DNA of 59,854 bases from a virus: IMG/VR virus record IMGVR_UViG_3300030419_008063, positions 1 through 59,854 of that record. One strand, given 5' to 3'. Each line of letters starts with the position of its first letter. Positions within the stretch are counted from its first letter, which is position 1. A program made the translations under genes and the position numbers. The notes beneath the pieces were generated by a model, which worked only from the letters and a program-made list of their open reading frames with translations, made no database searches and had not been told where the DNA came from. Positions 46,868 through 57,599 of the stretch are shown here, piece by piece.

Positions 46868-49800
46868 ATGGCAACTAAAAAACCAAAAGGCTTTAGTGAG
46901 TTTACACCAGATGAATATGCAGATTATCTAGATGAACAAGAAGTCAAAGAAAAACAGCGCAAAGAGCGAGAAAAAAGAGAAAGAGAAAAGATAGCTGCTG
47001 TAGCCAAGAAACAAAAAAACCTAACAGGGTTTACTGCGTCTGAATTTAGAAAAGGTTTGCTTGAACCAGATAAATTTAAGAAAAAATTGGGAATAAAGAC
47101 GGATACGCAGCTAGAAAAAACAAAAACAAAACCCTTGACCGGTGTAGAGGATATAACCTTTATACTTGAAACAGATTCTGTAACAAAAGATTTCAACGAA
47201 TTAGGAAAGGCATTGTCGGATTTCGATGCCCAATACAGGAATTCAACCTTTTATAAAATCTACAAAGGAAGACTTCAGGTCATTGGAGGCAATTCGAAAT
47301 GGGGAAAGGAGTTAGATCTTAAAGTTTTTGCGGGACAGATGAGCACTCTAAAATCTTCAATAACGGAGTTTATAAGAACTGCTGCCAGTACTCAGCCATT
47401 GGCTCTTGATAAAAACTATAGAGATTTATTTGGTATCAATGTAAATCCATTTTACAATCCCATATTATCGGCCAGCAAAGAGAGGCAAAATCTCCAGAAA
47501 GAATTTGAAGATTTGGAAGCTTTTTTAAAAAGTGTTGGCTGGCCGAACACGGATACATGGAGCGACGAAGACGCTAAGAAGATTCGAGCTTCAGCTAAAA
47601 GAGCAGAAGAGATAAAAAACAAAATTACTAGCATCGATGGCGATGTCAACACTGGTTCAAAAAATGTAGCTAAAACTACAAAAGGTGGTAATTTTGTTCG
47701 TCGGTTTGATGGCGTTGATGGAAAAACAAAATATCGTATTACTATGGTTTTTGGCCATCAACAAGATGTTGATTTATATGAACTTCGCGAAGTGTACCTT
47801 AATATTCCTCTTTATAAATCCTCCAATTCTTATGAGATCACAGGGTATTCTGAAAGATTTACTCTATATAACAAACTAGCTCCAATAACTCAGATCATAG
47901 ATTTGCCAAAAGATTATAAAATCCCTCCTCTTTTGGCTGGAAGCTTGAGGCCTTTGATATATCTTCGCTGGCTAAGTTCTTTAGATCGAAAAGCAAATAC
48001 AAGACTAACTTGGGTCGAGTTTATTCAAAAATATGATCCTTTTACGTTTGCTCTTTTTCCCGATAATAAGGGAAAGGTGGTATTGGTAAATCAAACTGTT
48101 GCTGAGATTCTCAAGAGATTTGAAAAATCAACTGTCAAAGCTAGAAAAGAAAGCGATGCGCTAGACAAAGAAATAAGATCTAACAAAGAGTTACAAAAAC
48201 ATTTTATTGATAACATAGAAAAAAAACAAATTCTAGAGCCATCGCTGGCAGACGAACTTAGAGCTTTGCTCATAGAGTTGAATAATTCTGAAACTTTGGG
48301 TGATGCCGCTGGAACACTGGAAAAGCTTCAAAAGCTTTATGGCCTAGTGTTACATAAATATGACTTGAAAGAATTGGTTGGAACTGCTATTGAATGCGCT
48401 AACAAGCTGGTGCCTTTTGAAGAAGTGGAAAGGCTGATCTGCAAGAAAATCTTTGGCAACATAGCCAAGGCTGTTGGAGTTGAGTTCTTGAGAGGGTTGC
48501 TCAAAGATTCAGCCGGTGACGTTGAAAAGTTCGCAACTGAATTTGCTGATGTTATCAATGCTAATTTTGCCGGCCCCATGGGTATAAACGCAGTTGAAAC
48601 CTCAAAGTCTGTAACAGCAAGCGCAGATCAGATAGTAGATTTTGCGAATGAACTAGAACAGGCTCTAGATTTTCAAAAATTGTGCAGCCTTCTTTTGGAG
48701 AACGTCCCAGAATTTTTGAGACTGGTTGAACAGTCTATTGAATCGTTGGGTGCTAAGTTTGATGATCTTTCAAAAATGACTTTGCCAAAACCTCCAAGCT
48801 TTTCTTTTCCGATTATCAAGCTTCCCGATCCTTTATCCGGCGTCACACAACAAACAGAACAACAAATGTTTGACGCATTGGCAAGAACTGTTTACAGTGG
48901 AGCAATATCTCTGTTGACAACAATTATTGATGCCACATGCGTTCAGGATTATAATTATGGCGAGCAGATAATAACCAGATTGATACCGGATGGTCAAAAG
49001 ATTGCCGATGTATTTAATAGGTTTGGCATCGGTGACAGCGATACTGCGAATGAGATTGGGGGAGCTTTAGAAAAACTTTCTTTGATCTTAACTGGTACCG
49101 AGATTTGTGCTCTTTTATCAGGTGTTCCTTCCGGAAGAGTTTTGAAAATAGTAAAAACTTTTATGGATTCTCAGTATCCAAAATACAGAGATGTTTTTGC
49201 CGATGATCAAAGAATAGGTGATTTATTTTTGGCACTGGGCACACTAGTTGACGATGACGTGTGTCAGTCAATTAGAGATAACGTAGAACCTTTGGGTGAC
49301 AATTGTTTCGACAACCCCAGAAGAAACGAAATACGACAATGCTATATGAAAGGTGTTGGAGTAACAGACGAAAGGCTAAATGACTTATTTAGAGAGATGG
49401 CCGCTGAAAGTTCTTCTAGATTAGAGGAATTGATTAGAATAGCCGATCAGAAAGATCCGTATAGCGATGATGCTCCGTCTCCGTTTTGTGACGGAGAAAA
49501 AGTTTCTTTATTTCCGAAAAATAATCCAGCAATTACAAATGCTGTTTCTAGTGTTGTTGACACTGTTTTCAATACAGTTGAAATGTCTTTTGACGAGTCT
49601 ATAGCTTCTTATACTAAAAGTTTATTAAAAAAAGAAGTTCTAGAGGGTGGCAAAGATAATAATCAATCGCCCGCTACTCAAGCCGCCGAAAACCTTTTGG
49701 AGCAATATAACAATCAATATAAAAGCGGGGTTAAAAGCTCACTTCCCAACACGAAAGATGGCGTATTTGAAGATTCGAGACTGAATTCTTTTATCGACAG

Positions 49801-52800
49801 CCGCGCACTAAGTTCAAAGTTGGATCTTTTTAAGTTCAAAAACACACGAAAAAAAGTACAACCAGATTTATACAAAAGATTAGACAGCGCCGAAGAAAAT
49901 GAACTTTATTTGTATAATAAAGGCAATTATGTTTTTTCTTTACCAAAAACACCAGAGGAAGAGCAGGCAGAAATCTATGGAATAGGCTCAGAAGCTGCAA
50001 AATCAACAAACTTTCTTTTGAGCAGAATTTTGCCTCTCAAGAAGAATAGACAACTTCGAGCTTTTATGGACAATAAAATAGTAAAGGACGATAAAGGTAA
50101 AACAAAAATAACAGACGAGTTCAAATTGGATCTTTCAATTTCTGAGGTTCGCAAGCCACCTCCAAGACCTTTTCCTGTCACCGGTGAAAAATATGTAAGT
50201 GAAAATGAATGTAGGATTTATACAGTATTTATGCCGATTACTTTGGGGATAGCGAAAGATATTCGTTTTTTCGAAAGACTAAAGATTGCCGGAATAACAA
50301 AACTCAGCACTCAGCCTATTTTTCCGAATTTTGGAGAAGTAATTCCTGCATATCATCCTGAAATTTATCCATTTAAAAATCCGGGATTGGATTACAACAA
50401 GTGGAATATATCTTCTGGGATTGAAGCTGCGACTGCTAGGCTAAGAAAACAGTGGCAGGATGAGGTTTATAGAGGTCTAAAGGGGGATGATTCTTCTGCT
50501 TTTTGGCCACAAGCTTTTGCAAAAGCATTATCTTCCTCACCAAAGCCAACAAATTCATATACAGCCTTGGGCAGTAACCTTTCTGATGTGGCTCTTTTTA
50601 CCGGTTGGTATAATCCCGCGGATATTAGAGGCGGAAATTTTAGCTCATTTATTCAAAACACTGATGCGGAGCCGGACTATAAACAGGTTTTAGCCAAATT
50701 AGAAAAACATTGGCTTGACAGAGTATGGGCAGATTTGAAAATAGCCTATACATATAGGGTTTTCCAAAATGGCGAAGCTTATTTGGTTGGTTTTGATTTG
50801 AGAAGGGCGTGTCCTTCAAGTGTGCCAGATGGAACATATGCCGGCCCAAGTATGAATTTGGATGATTGGGCTAAATATAACAATGGAAATTTAGGACAAC
50901 CAGATTGGAACACAAATAATGACAGATTCAGAGCGGATTTTCCCCACCGATATCAACAAGCCATTTCAGGTCATAAGTTACATTGGATTAATCTTTTTGC
51001 CGGTTATGCCGGCGTAAAAGGTGGTAAAACACCTTTTCCCAAAGGTATCCCTGCCAATGAAAAAGCTAGAAATGTATCAAAATCAACACGAACTAGACCT
51101 TACGACCCGGTTAGTAATTTTTCTTTTTTTGACGGAGATGTTAGCATACAGTATCTGTCGGAGATGTTTACAAAATATGGATTATCAACCGATAAAGCTC
51201 GCAGAAAATTTTGGGATGATATAGGATATACTAACGAGTTTGTCAATTCAACCTTAAAAAGTGGTAATTTTCGCTGGGTAAATGGACAGTTGTGGAGAGT
51301 TGACAGTAATGGTAACTTGACGAGAAAACTAAAAGGTACGATAGATATCGGCTTTCCCAAGACAACAATACCTAAAATTGGTGGTGGAAAATATGCTATT
51401 GAAGATATTTTAAAACTTAGCGACGAGCCTGTGAGGCAGTTTCAAAGCTTGGGGCCAAATTATTTTTATGGAGAGGATGGAACTTACGCAAACAGAGAAT
51501 ATACTATTCTCGTCGAACAAAGAAAGTATGAACAAACCTCTCTTGTTGATGAAAAAGTCCAAAAATTCATTGACAAAAACAATCTCCTAAGAGAGGCTCC
51601 CAAGACTAGTCAAAAAGTTTCATCGATCAAATTTACGGAAAAAACAGCTAACAATTGGGAAACTGCTAATTCTGAAAAATTATCTGAAAAAACTGCCAAA
51701 GAATTGTTGTCGCTGAACTCAAAAGAGAAGGTAGAAACGGCTAGAAAAAGTCAAAAGTTTAATGCATCCACTTTTGATTATATTTTTGCAACAATGATAA
51801 GGAATAAGTGGGAAAAAAGATTCGGATTGTCTTTCCCAGAGATAACAAACTTTTATCTAAACAATCCTTATTTTGAAAATGATAAAGAATCTACGCACGA
51901 AGAGTTGAGAAATGCTTTTATAAATAAGATTGCAAAATTTATTTCATTTTCCAATCTTTTTGGAACAACAGATTCTGCAAATCCGAAAGTTACGGAAGAC
52001 CCGAACCTTCATGAGACAAATTTGCTTGAACATGTTGATTTCTCCCCAGAACCTTCCGAAAGTCTCAAACTATGTGACTTAGATATAGACCTGATGAGAT
52101 TTCGCGAAATAAAAAGGCAAGCCAGAGACGAATATAACACAGCAATTAACTGCATGCAGGGAGACTTCAATTCATCAGAGATTGATTTTGTATTATCTGT
52201 TTCCTCTGTGAAAGTTTTGATCAGATTGCATTGTGTGGAAGCTATTATGGCCGCTTTGTTCCCTTTTTCAATGTTTAATTTAAACGAAAAAGATGTTGAC
52301 GATTCTTTGCTTGACTACGTTACGTTGGACATTATTGAGACGATAAAAGAAGAGGCAGAAAAAATCAATCCGGGCGTTACACAAAGAAGAGAAGCTTACG
52401 ATGAGGCTTTGGAAAAATATAACACCAGCGAAGATCCCAAAGATTTGCTTCAAGCAGAAAAGGAAAGGCGAAAGATTGGAACAGATTTTTATGAATCATT
52501 TTTGGAAATCGTAGCTAGACTTTATATAAAAGATAATCCAGTTGAAGGTGTTATTGATTGTCCGAATCTCTTAATGGAATTGGTTAGAAAAGAGCTGGTG
52601 TTGGCCTCTAGGAGGCTAAAGGATGTACTTTATGATCCGAAGTTGGTTAGAGATAATAAGTTTGAGCCAAATCAAGTTTTGCTTAGGGAGATCTTTTTTA
52701 CAATTGGAATGCCAGAAAGCGAAGTGGAATATAGAAAAATTGGAAGCAGGTTTTCTAAATCTTACACCGAAAATAAAAAAACCAAGACCTATGATTCGAC

Positions 52801-55309
52801 AAAAGAGGGTGTACCAGAATACATAACAAACTATTATGGCGGCTTTTATCAGCCTAGGACTGGGTTTTTCAACGCGAAACGAGTGAGCGAAATATTTGAA
52901 TATGATCGCGGAGGTTTCTTTTTAGAAAAATATGTCAAACCAACATGGCGACCGAACCAAAAGCCGAAAGATAGAGCACTACAGGGCTACGTAGACATTC
53001 AGGCTATGGAGAAGTATCTAAAAAAGATTTCTTTTGGCACCGGTGCAAACAAAAACACACTTTTAAAAGATTATTTCACTGATCTTAAATTTGGCCTGAG
53101 ACTTGTATATAGAAGCAAAGTCTCTGGCCCTACAACATCTACTCGGTCCAAAGCAGAATCAAAATTATATTTTGATCTTATGAGCAAGTGTTTGCAAAAT
53201 AATGCAGTACAGAGGGATTCAAATGATAAAATAGCTTTGGGCTCCCCAAAGGGTCGTGTTTTTATGCACGAAGAGAAAACATGGTTTGAACCCGGACTTA
53301 CAACACTTGGTCCACCTGACTTGTTTATTCGGCAAGTTATAGATCAAACCTCTTTGCAAAAGCCATTTAAGCTTCCCGGCTTCACTGCTGATGGAAAAGA
53401 TCAAAATGGAAATGATGTATTGGCAAAAGCTGATCTTACTTTTTATATAAATTGGAAGTTTCCGTTTCCAAATAACAAATATGGTGCCGGCACTTATAAT
53501 AAGCAGTTAAATTTATTGAAAAAATTTGTGATAGATTCCATGTACGATTCATATCCAAAGAACCAAAAAGTACCAGCCAATTTATTTGACACTTCTCTGT
53601 TGAAAAAAATTAATGGTCTTTCAATAGAGGTTAGAGTCGAGCCTAATTTCGTTCCCGGTGCTCCGCAGGCATCCATTGACAAGGCAAAAGATGAACTTGT
53701 TAAACAAAATTGGCCGACAAAAAAACCAACAAAGCCCGGCATGGGTGTGGTTACCGGCAAAGATGCTATGAGTGTTGCTTATTTTGATTTTAAAAACTTT
53801 GCAAATCTTGGCTTTGTTCCCAAGCCGGCCCAAGAGGGGGGGTCATATTCAAAAATCTCGTACGAGGAAAAACACTTTTTCCTTTTTTGGAATTTGGAAA
53901 CCGAAAGAAGATATTCTTCGGTTCGGAACACGGACGAAGACATTCTGACAAAATATCTTAATCGGGGAAAGCCCCCGACTTCTGCATTTTTGAAAAGAGG
54001 TTTCAAAGGAGGTGGCATGGCCGGCTGGCCATTTGTTGGCTCCGGACCGGAAGAAGCAATTTTTCAAGGTTTTGTCGGCCTCACTCCGATGATCGAGGTC
54101 GAAGAAAATATAAGCTTAGACATTCCAGCCGCAAAATTTGTCATAACCTCTGCAAAGGAAGATTCTCAAACTGTTTCTTTGGGGCAGCCCGCAACTTGTT
54201 CTCCTGAAGAGATAGCAAAGGCCGGCCGCCGCCAAGATAGTGTTATGCCGATTGTCAGCGTTGATTTTCTTGGGGAATATGCTGACTGCTATGAAGACAG
54301 TTTGATAGATAAGATGATCAAGACAGACGACTATAGCCTCCTTTTTGGATATATGTTCCCTCTAGAAAAAGCGATTTCTCTGTTATCTATTCATGGAATG
54401 TTCTATAACAAAAATACTACAAATATTGGAGGATTGTTTGACACTGTTAAAAATAATCTTATTAGCTTGATACAGTCGGTCGACAATATCAATAATCGAG
54501 AATACGAGGACAGGAGAATAAGAGCAGTTGGCGGAGACAGAGGTTTGAATAAAGTTTCTACAAAAATTAGGACCGGCCCATCTCCAGAGCTTCAAATTGC
54601 TGAAAGAATATTTAGCTCTACTATAGACTTTGCAACAGCTCCTTTGGTTATTTTAAAAGGAATGACAGAAACATTCGATCCAAACATCGCTATGGCCAAG
54701 AAAGTTACGCAACTGGTAGGCTCCTATAAAACTGCAATTGAAGCTCAAGCGCAACCGATTTTGTTTTTGGTTGAACAACTTAAGGTGATCGGCGAGACCG
54801 TTTTCGGCGCACAGTTTCCCAAAGAGAAGCAGTTAATAGATGACAACCAGTGGTTACTCCAACTTTTAGAAGCCGTGAGAAATGTTCCTGATTTGCCGAT
54901 CCATATTCCTTCTATTTTCTTAATGTTTCAAGGAATAATTCCGGGACCACAAGGGTGGATCTATTTATTGCTAGAGCCGTTGCTAAACGACGAATTACTC
55001 AGAAAACTAAAAGAAATGGCCCTAAAAAATACTGAAGGCTTGGCCATTGAAACAACAGGTTTAGATCTTAATGCTTCGCAAAAATTGGATCTTAGCTTAC
55101 AGCAAGAATGCCGCGAAGCGCAAGTTTATCAAAAAGAAGGCCGCGGCAGGGTCGTTCTGGCCCGGCAATATACCCAAGGTGGGGAGTATGTAAGACAGAG
55201 AAATAAAAAAGACTATATAGGTCATTTTCATGTTCATGAGGATGGTACGGTTATGACAGGACCTTACCACGATCCAAAAGTTGACCATGACATTTTAGAG
55301 AAAAAATAA
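46868..55309 (+). CDS. Giant baseplate/tail structural protein, 2813 aa
   Basis: The largest gene here (8.4 kb, intact frame). The N-terminus (SEFTPDEYADYLDEQEVKEK) leads into a basic-acidic coiled coil (about 24-50). The rest is a long mosaic without repeats I can define, including IIGKF-type helices, aromatic-rich segments (about 1150-1600) and a C-terminus IGHFHVHEDGTVMTGPYHD. That His-rich end also occurs in large tail proteins of marine myoviruses. It lies between the hub-region protein and gp25, so a large baseplate or tail-tip scaffold is likely. No tape-measure-like uniform coiled coil was seen. Confidence 0.7.
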   Translation: MATKKPKGFSEFTPDEYADYLDEQEVKEKQRKEREKREREKIAAVAKKQKNLTGFTASEFRKGLLEPDKFKKKLGIKTDTQLEKTKTKPLTGVEDITFILETDSVTKDFNELGKALSDFDAQYRNSTFYKIYKGRLQVIGGNSKWGKELDLKVFAGQMSTLKSSITEFIRTAASTQPLALDKNYRDLFGINVNPFYNPILSASKERQNLQKEFEDLEAFLKSVGWPNTDTWSDEDAKKIRASAKRAEEIKNKITSIDGDVNTGSKNVAKTTKGGNFVRRFDGVDGKTKYRITMVFGHQQDVDLYELREVYLNIPLYKSSNSYEITGYSERFTLYNKLAPITQIIDLPKDYKIPPLLAGSLRPLIYLRWLSSLDRKANTRLTWVEFIQKYDPFTFALFPDNKGKVVLVNQTVAEILKRFEKSTVKARKESDALDKEIRSNKELQKHFIDNIEKKQILEPSLADELRALLIELNNSETLGDAAGTLEKLQKLYGLVLHKYDLKELVGTAIECANKLVPFEEVERLICKKIFGNIAKAVGVEFLRGLLKDSAGDVEKFATEFADVINANFAGPMGINAVETSKSVTASADQIVDFANELEQALDFQKLCSLLLENVPEFLRLVEQSIESLGAKFDDLSKMTLPKPPSFSFPIIKLPDPLSGVTQQTEQQMFDALARTVYSGAISLLTTIIDATCVQDYNYGEQIITRLIPDGQKIADVFNRFGIGDSDTANEIGGALEKLSLILTGTEICALLSGVPSGRVLKIVKTFMDSQYPKYRDVFADDQRIGDLFLALGTLVDDDVCQSIRDNVEPLGDNCFDNPRRNEIRQCYMKGVGVTDERLNDLFREMAAESSSRLEELIRIADQKDPYSDDAPSPFCDGEKVSLFPKNNPAITNAVSSVVDTVFNTVEMSFDESIASYTKSLLKKEVLEGGKDNNQSPATQAAENLLEQYNNQYKSGVKSSLPNTKDGVFEDSRLNSFIDSRALSSKLDLFKFKNTRKKVQPDLYKRLDSAEENELYLYNKGNYVFSLPKTPEEEQAEIYGIGSEAAKSTNFLLSRILPLKKNRQLRAFMDNKIVKDDKGKTKITDEFKLDLSISEVRKPPPRPFPVTGEKYVSENECRIYTVFMPITLGIAKDIRFFERLKIAGITKLSTQPIFPNFGEVIPAYHPEIYPFKNPGLDYNKWNISSGIEAATARLRKQWQDEVYRGLKGDDSSAFWPQAFAKALSSSPKPTNSYTALGSNLSDVALFTGWYNPADIRGGNFSSFIQNTDAEPDYKQVLAKLEKHWLDRVWADLKIAYTYRVFQNGEAYLVGFDLRRACPSSVPDGTYAGPSMNLDDWAKYNNGNLGQPDWNTNNDRFRADFPHRYQQAISGHKLHWINLFAGYAGVKGGKTPFPKGIPANEKARNVSKSTRTRPYDPVSNFSFFDGDVSIQYLSEMFTKYGLSTDKARRKFWDDIGYTNEFVNSTLKSGNFRWVNGQLWRVDSNGNLTRKLKGTIDIGFPKTTIPKIGGGKYAIEDILKLSDEPVRQFQSLGPNYFYGEDGTYANREYTILVEQRKYEQTSLVDEKVQKFIDKNNLLREAPKTSQKVSSIKFTEKTANNWETANSEKLSEKTAKELLSLNSKEKVETARKSQKFNASTFDYIFATMIRNKWEKRFGLSFPEITNFYLNNPYFENDKESTHEELRNAFINKIAKFISFSNLFGTTDSANPKVTEDPNLHETNLLEHVDFSPEPSESLKLCDLDIDLMRFREIKRQARDEYNTAINCMQGDFNSSEIDFVLSVSSVKVLIRLHCVEAIMAALFPFSMFNLNEKDVDDSLLDYVTLDIIETIKEEAEKINPGVTQRREAYDEALEKYNTSEDPKDLLQAEKERRKIGTDFYESFLEIVARLYIKDNPVEGVIDCPNLLMELVRKELVLASRRLKDVLYDPKLVRDNKFEPNQVLLREIFFTIGMPESEVEYRKIGSRFSKSYTENKKTKTYDSTKEGVPEYITNYYGGFYQPRTGFFNAKRVSEIFEYDRGGFFLEKYVKPTWRPNQKPKDRALQGYVDIQAMEKYLKKISFGTGANKNTLLKDYFTDLKFGLRLVYRSKVSGPTTSTRSKAESKLYFDLMSKCLQNNAVQRDSNDKIALGSPKGRVFMHEEKTWFEPGLTTLGPPDLFIRQVIDQTSLQKPFKLPGFTADGKDQNGNDVLAKADLTFYINWKFPFPNNKYGAGTYNKQLNLLKKFVIDSMYDSYPKNQKVPANLFDTSLLKKINGLSIEVRVEPNFVPGAPQASIDKAKDELVKQNWPTKKPTKPGMGVVTGKDAMSVAYFDFKNFANLGFVPKPAQEGGSYSKISYEEKHFFLFWNLETERRYSSVRNTDEDILTKYLNRGKPPTSAFLKRGFKGGGMAGWPFVGSGPEEAIFQGFVGLTPMIEVEENISLDIPAAKFVITSAKEDSQTVSLGQPATCSPEEIAKAGRRQDSVMPIVSVDFLGEYADCYEDSLIDKMIKTDDYSLLFGYMFPLEKAISLLSIHGMFYNKNTTNIGGLFDTVKNNLISLIQSVDNINNREYEDRRIRAVGGDRGLNKVSTKIRTGPSPELQIAERIFSSTIDFATAPLVILKGMTETFDPNIAMAKKVTQLVGSYKTAIEAQAQPILFLVEQLKVIGETVFGAQFPKEKQLIDDNQWLLQLLEAVRNVPDLPIHIPSIFLMFQGIIPGPQGWIYLLLEPLLNDELLRKLKEMALKNTEGLAIETTGLDLNASQKLDLSLQQECREAQVYQKEGRGRVVLARQYTQGGEYVRQRNKKDYIGHFHVHEDGTVMTGPYHDPKVDHDILEKK

Positions 55310-55324
55310 CAAGAGGGAGAAAAA

Positions 55325-55744
55325 ATGGCAGGACTTTCACCAAAATTACCATTGCAGAGAGATCAAGTTGACGGGTTTTATTCTTTGAATAAGACGCACG
55401 TTGAACTAGTAAAACAAAATTTTAAAATGCTTTTGCTAACCTCGCCCGGTGAAAGAATAATGGATCCTAATTTTGGCGTAGGGTTGCGAACATTTTTGTT
55501 CGAGCAGGATGCACAAATATTACAAGATCAGATTGTCTCGAAGATAAACGAGCAGGTTAAAATCTATTTACCCTTCATAGATGTTCAAGAGGTAAATTTT
55601 CATGCCTTGTCACAAGGAGGTTTGGATTTTGATCCAAATACTTTATCAGTTGTTATCAAGTATGAAATCATTCCTTTGAAAAAATCTTATTCTTTGGAAA
55701 TTAGTCCTTTGGAAGATATTTCTCGTGCGCAAATAAATCTGTGA
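55325..55744 (+). CDS. 25: Baseplate wedge protein, gp25/GPW family, 139 aa
   Basis: NFKMLLLTSPGERIMDPNFG and VGLRTFLFE are the core of the gp25-like (GPW) family, with KYEIIPLKKSYSLEI near the end. In T4, gp25 joins the wedge and starts sheath assembly; the fold resembles lysozyme but lacks activity. The immediate neighbour is gp6-like, as expected. AGAGGGAG precedes the ATG. Confidence 0.9.
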   Translation: MAGLSPKLPLQRDQVDGFYSLNKTHVELVKQNFKMLLLTSPGERIMDPNFGVGLRTFLFEQDAQILQDQIVSKINEQVKIYLPFIDVQEVNFHALSQGGLDFDPNTLSVVIKYEIIPLKKSYSLEISPLEDISRAQINL

Positions 55745-55778
55745 TTGACTATTTATTTTAAAAAAAGGAAATGGTTAT

Positions 55779-57599
55779 ATGGCTCAATACCGTTCAAAGT
55801 CTAAAGCTAAAAAAGTACCTATTAAGTACACAAGTAGAGATTTTTCGTCAATTCGTGACGATCTGATCGATTACGCAAAGAGATATTACCCCAGTACATA
55901 TCAGGATTTCAGCGAAGCCGGTTTCGGCTCGTTGATGATTGACACTGTTTCTTATGTTGGGGATATTTTATCGTTTTATCTGGATTATCAGGCAAATGAA
56001 ACTTTCTTGGATACTGCTTTTGAGTTTGAAAACATTCGAAAGATTGGGAAACAACTAGGGTACAAAATCAAGGGAAGACCAACTTCTTTTGGCACGGCAA
56101 CGTTTTATGCGACTGTCCCAGCCGCGGCTGTTGGAGAAGGTCCAGATTCTAGATATTACCCCACAGTTAAAAAAGGAACAGTTCTTTCGGCTGATAGCGG
56201 TAACCGTTTTACTCTAAATGAAGATGTGTTTTTTGATGATCCAACAAATGAAGTTGTTGTTGCTGAAGTTGATTCAACAACCGGCTTGCCAATCTCTTAT
56301 GCGATAAAAGCAAAAGGTTTGGTTCTTTCTGGCGAACTAAATGTTCAAACCATCAATGTTGCCGATGCAGAGAGATTTCTCAAGATTCAGCTAGAAGATC
56401 CTAACTTTAGCGAAATTGTGTCAGTTATCGACTCGGATGGTAATGAATACTTTGAGGTTGATAGTTTGTCACAGAATGTAGTCTATAAAGCTGTTACAAA
56501 CAGAGGTAGGACATCTTTGGATGCTAAATCTATTCTCAAGCCTTTTGTTGTTCCTCGAAGATTCACTGTGGATTTTGACGGCGATTTCTTCTTTTTGCAG
56601 TTTGGATCAGGCACTGAGACAGAATTAGAAGAAGCTAGTCAAAACTTGTTTGATCCTCAAAAAGTTGCATTACAGATGCATGGAAGAGATTATGTTTCGA
56701 GCACGTCTTTCGATCCAAACAGACTGATTAAAACAGATAAGTTTGGAATAGCTCCGGGCAACACGACTTTGGAAATTGTATATCGAAGAGTTGACACTGA
56801 GACAGCTAATGCAGCGGTTGGGACTCTAACACAGGTTATCGATCCAATCGTAACTTTTGCCGACGAAACAACAGTTGATACTGAATTAGCCTTTTCTGTT
56901 ATTGACTCTTTAGAGGTCACTAATGAAGATCCGATTACTGGAGATGTTGAAATTCCAGATGCAGATGAGTTGCGACAGAGAATATTTGATAATTATGCAT
57001 CTCAAAATAGAGCAGTTACTGCACAGGATTATCAGGCAGTAATTTATGCAATGCCGCCAAAATTTGGTTCGGTGAAAAGGGCAGCAATTTTGAGAGATAG
57101 AAATTCTCTAAAAAGAAATTTGAACATTTATGTGATTTCAGAAGATTCCGAGGGAGAGCTGGTGCAAACAAGCAATTCTATAAAAGAAAATTTGAAAACT
57201 TGGCTAAATCGCTATAGAATGATCAACGACACTATTGACATTTTAGATGCTAAAATTATAAACTTATCATTAGAATTTAGCATTTTAGGGGATTTAGAAA
57301 AAAATAAATATGATATTTTGAATGATGCGGTGACTGAACTTCAAAACTATTACAATCGGACATTTGATATTGGCGAGCCTTTCTTTGTGACTGATGTTTA
57401 TAAAGTCTTGAAAGACGTTGAAGGCGTCGTTGACGTTGTTGATGTAAAAGTAAAGCAAAAAACAGGAGGAGAATACTCCAGAACTCGAATTGATATGGAA
57501 AGGAGTACATCGAGAGATGGCCGCCTGATTCGAGCCCCGGAAAATTGTATTTTTGAAATCAAAAGGCCTATCGCTGACATTAAAGGGATTATTAAGTAA
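55779..57599 (+). CDS. 6: Baseplate wedge protein, gp6/baseplate J-like, 606 aa
   Basis: Start PIKYTSRDFSSIRDDLIDYA, then FSEAGFGSLMIDTVSYVGDI and LSFYLDYQANETFLDTA, are hallmarks of the gp6/baseplate_J family; DELRQRIFDNYASQNRAVTA and DYQAVIYAMPPKFGSVKRA are the J-domain core. gp6 forms the ring that links baseplate wedges and controls sheath contraction. Full length for the family. The stop TAA shares its last base with the next ATG. Confidence 0.9.
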   Translation: MAQYRSKSKAKKVPIKYTSRDFSSIRDDLIDYAKRYYPSTYQDFSEAGFGSLMIDTVSYVGDILSFYLDYQANETFLDTAFEFENIRKIGKQLGYKIKGRPTSFGTATFYATVPAAAVGEGPDSRYYPTVKKGTVLSADSGNRFTLNEDVFFDDPTNEVVVAEVDSTTGLPISYAIKAKGLVLSGELNVQTINVADAERFLKIQLEDPNFSEIVSVIDSDGNEYFEVDSLSQNVVYKAVTNRGRTSLDAKSILKPFVVPRRFTVDFDGDFFFLQFGSGTETELEEASQNLFDPQKVALQMHGRDYVSSTSFDPNRLIKTDKFGIAPGNTTLEIVYRRVDTETANAAVGTLTQVIDPIVTFADETTVDTELAFSVIDSLEVTNEDPITGDVEIPDADELRQRIFDNYASQNRAVTAQDYQAVIYAMPPKFGSVKRAAILRDRNSLKRNLNIYVISEDSEGELVQTSNSIKENLKTWLNRYRMINDTIDILDAKIINLSLEFSILGDLEKNKYDILNDAVTELQNYYNRTFDIGEPFFVTDVYKVLKDVEGVVDVVDVKVKQKTGGEYSRTRIDMERSTSRDGRLIRAPENCIFEIKRPIADIKGIIK

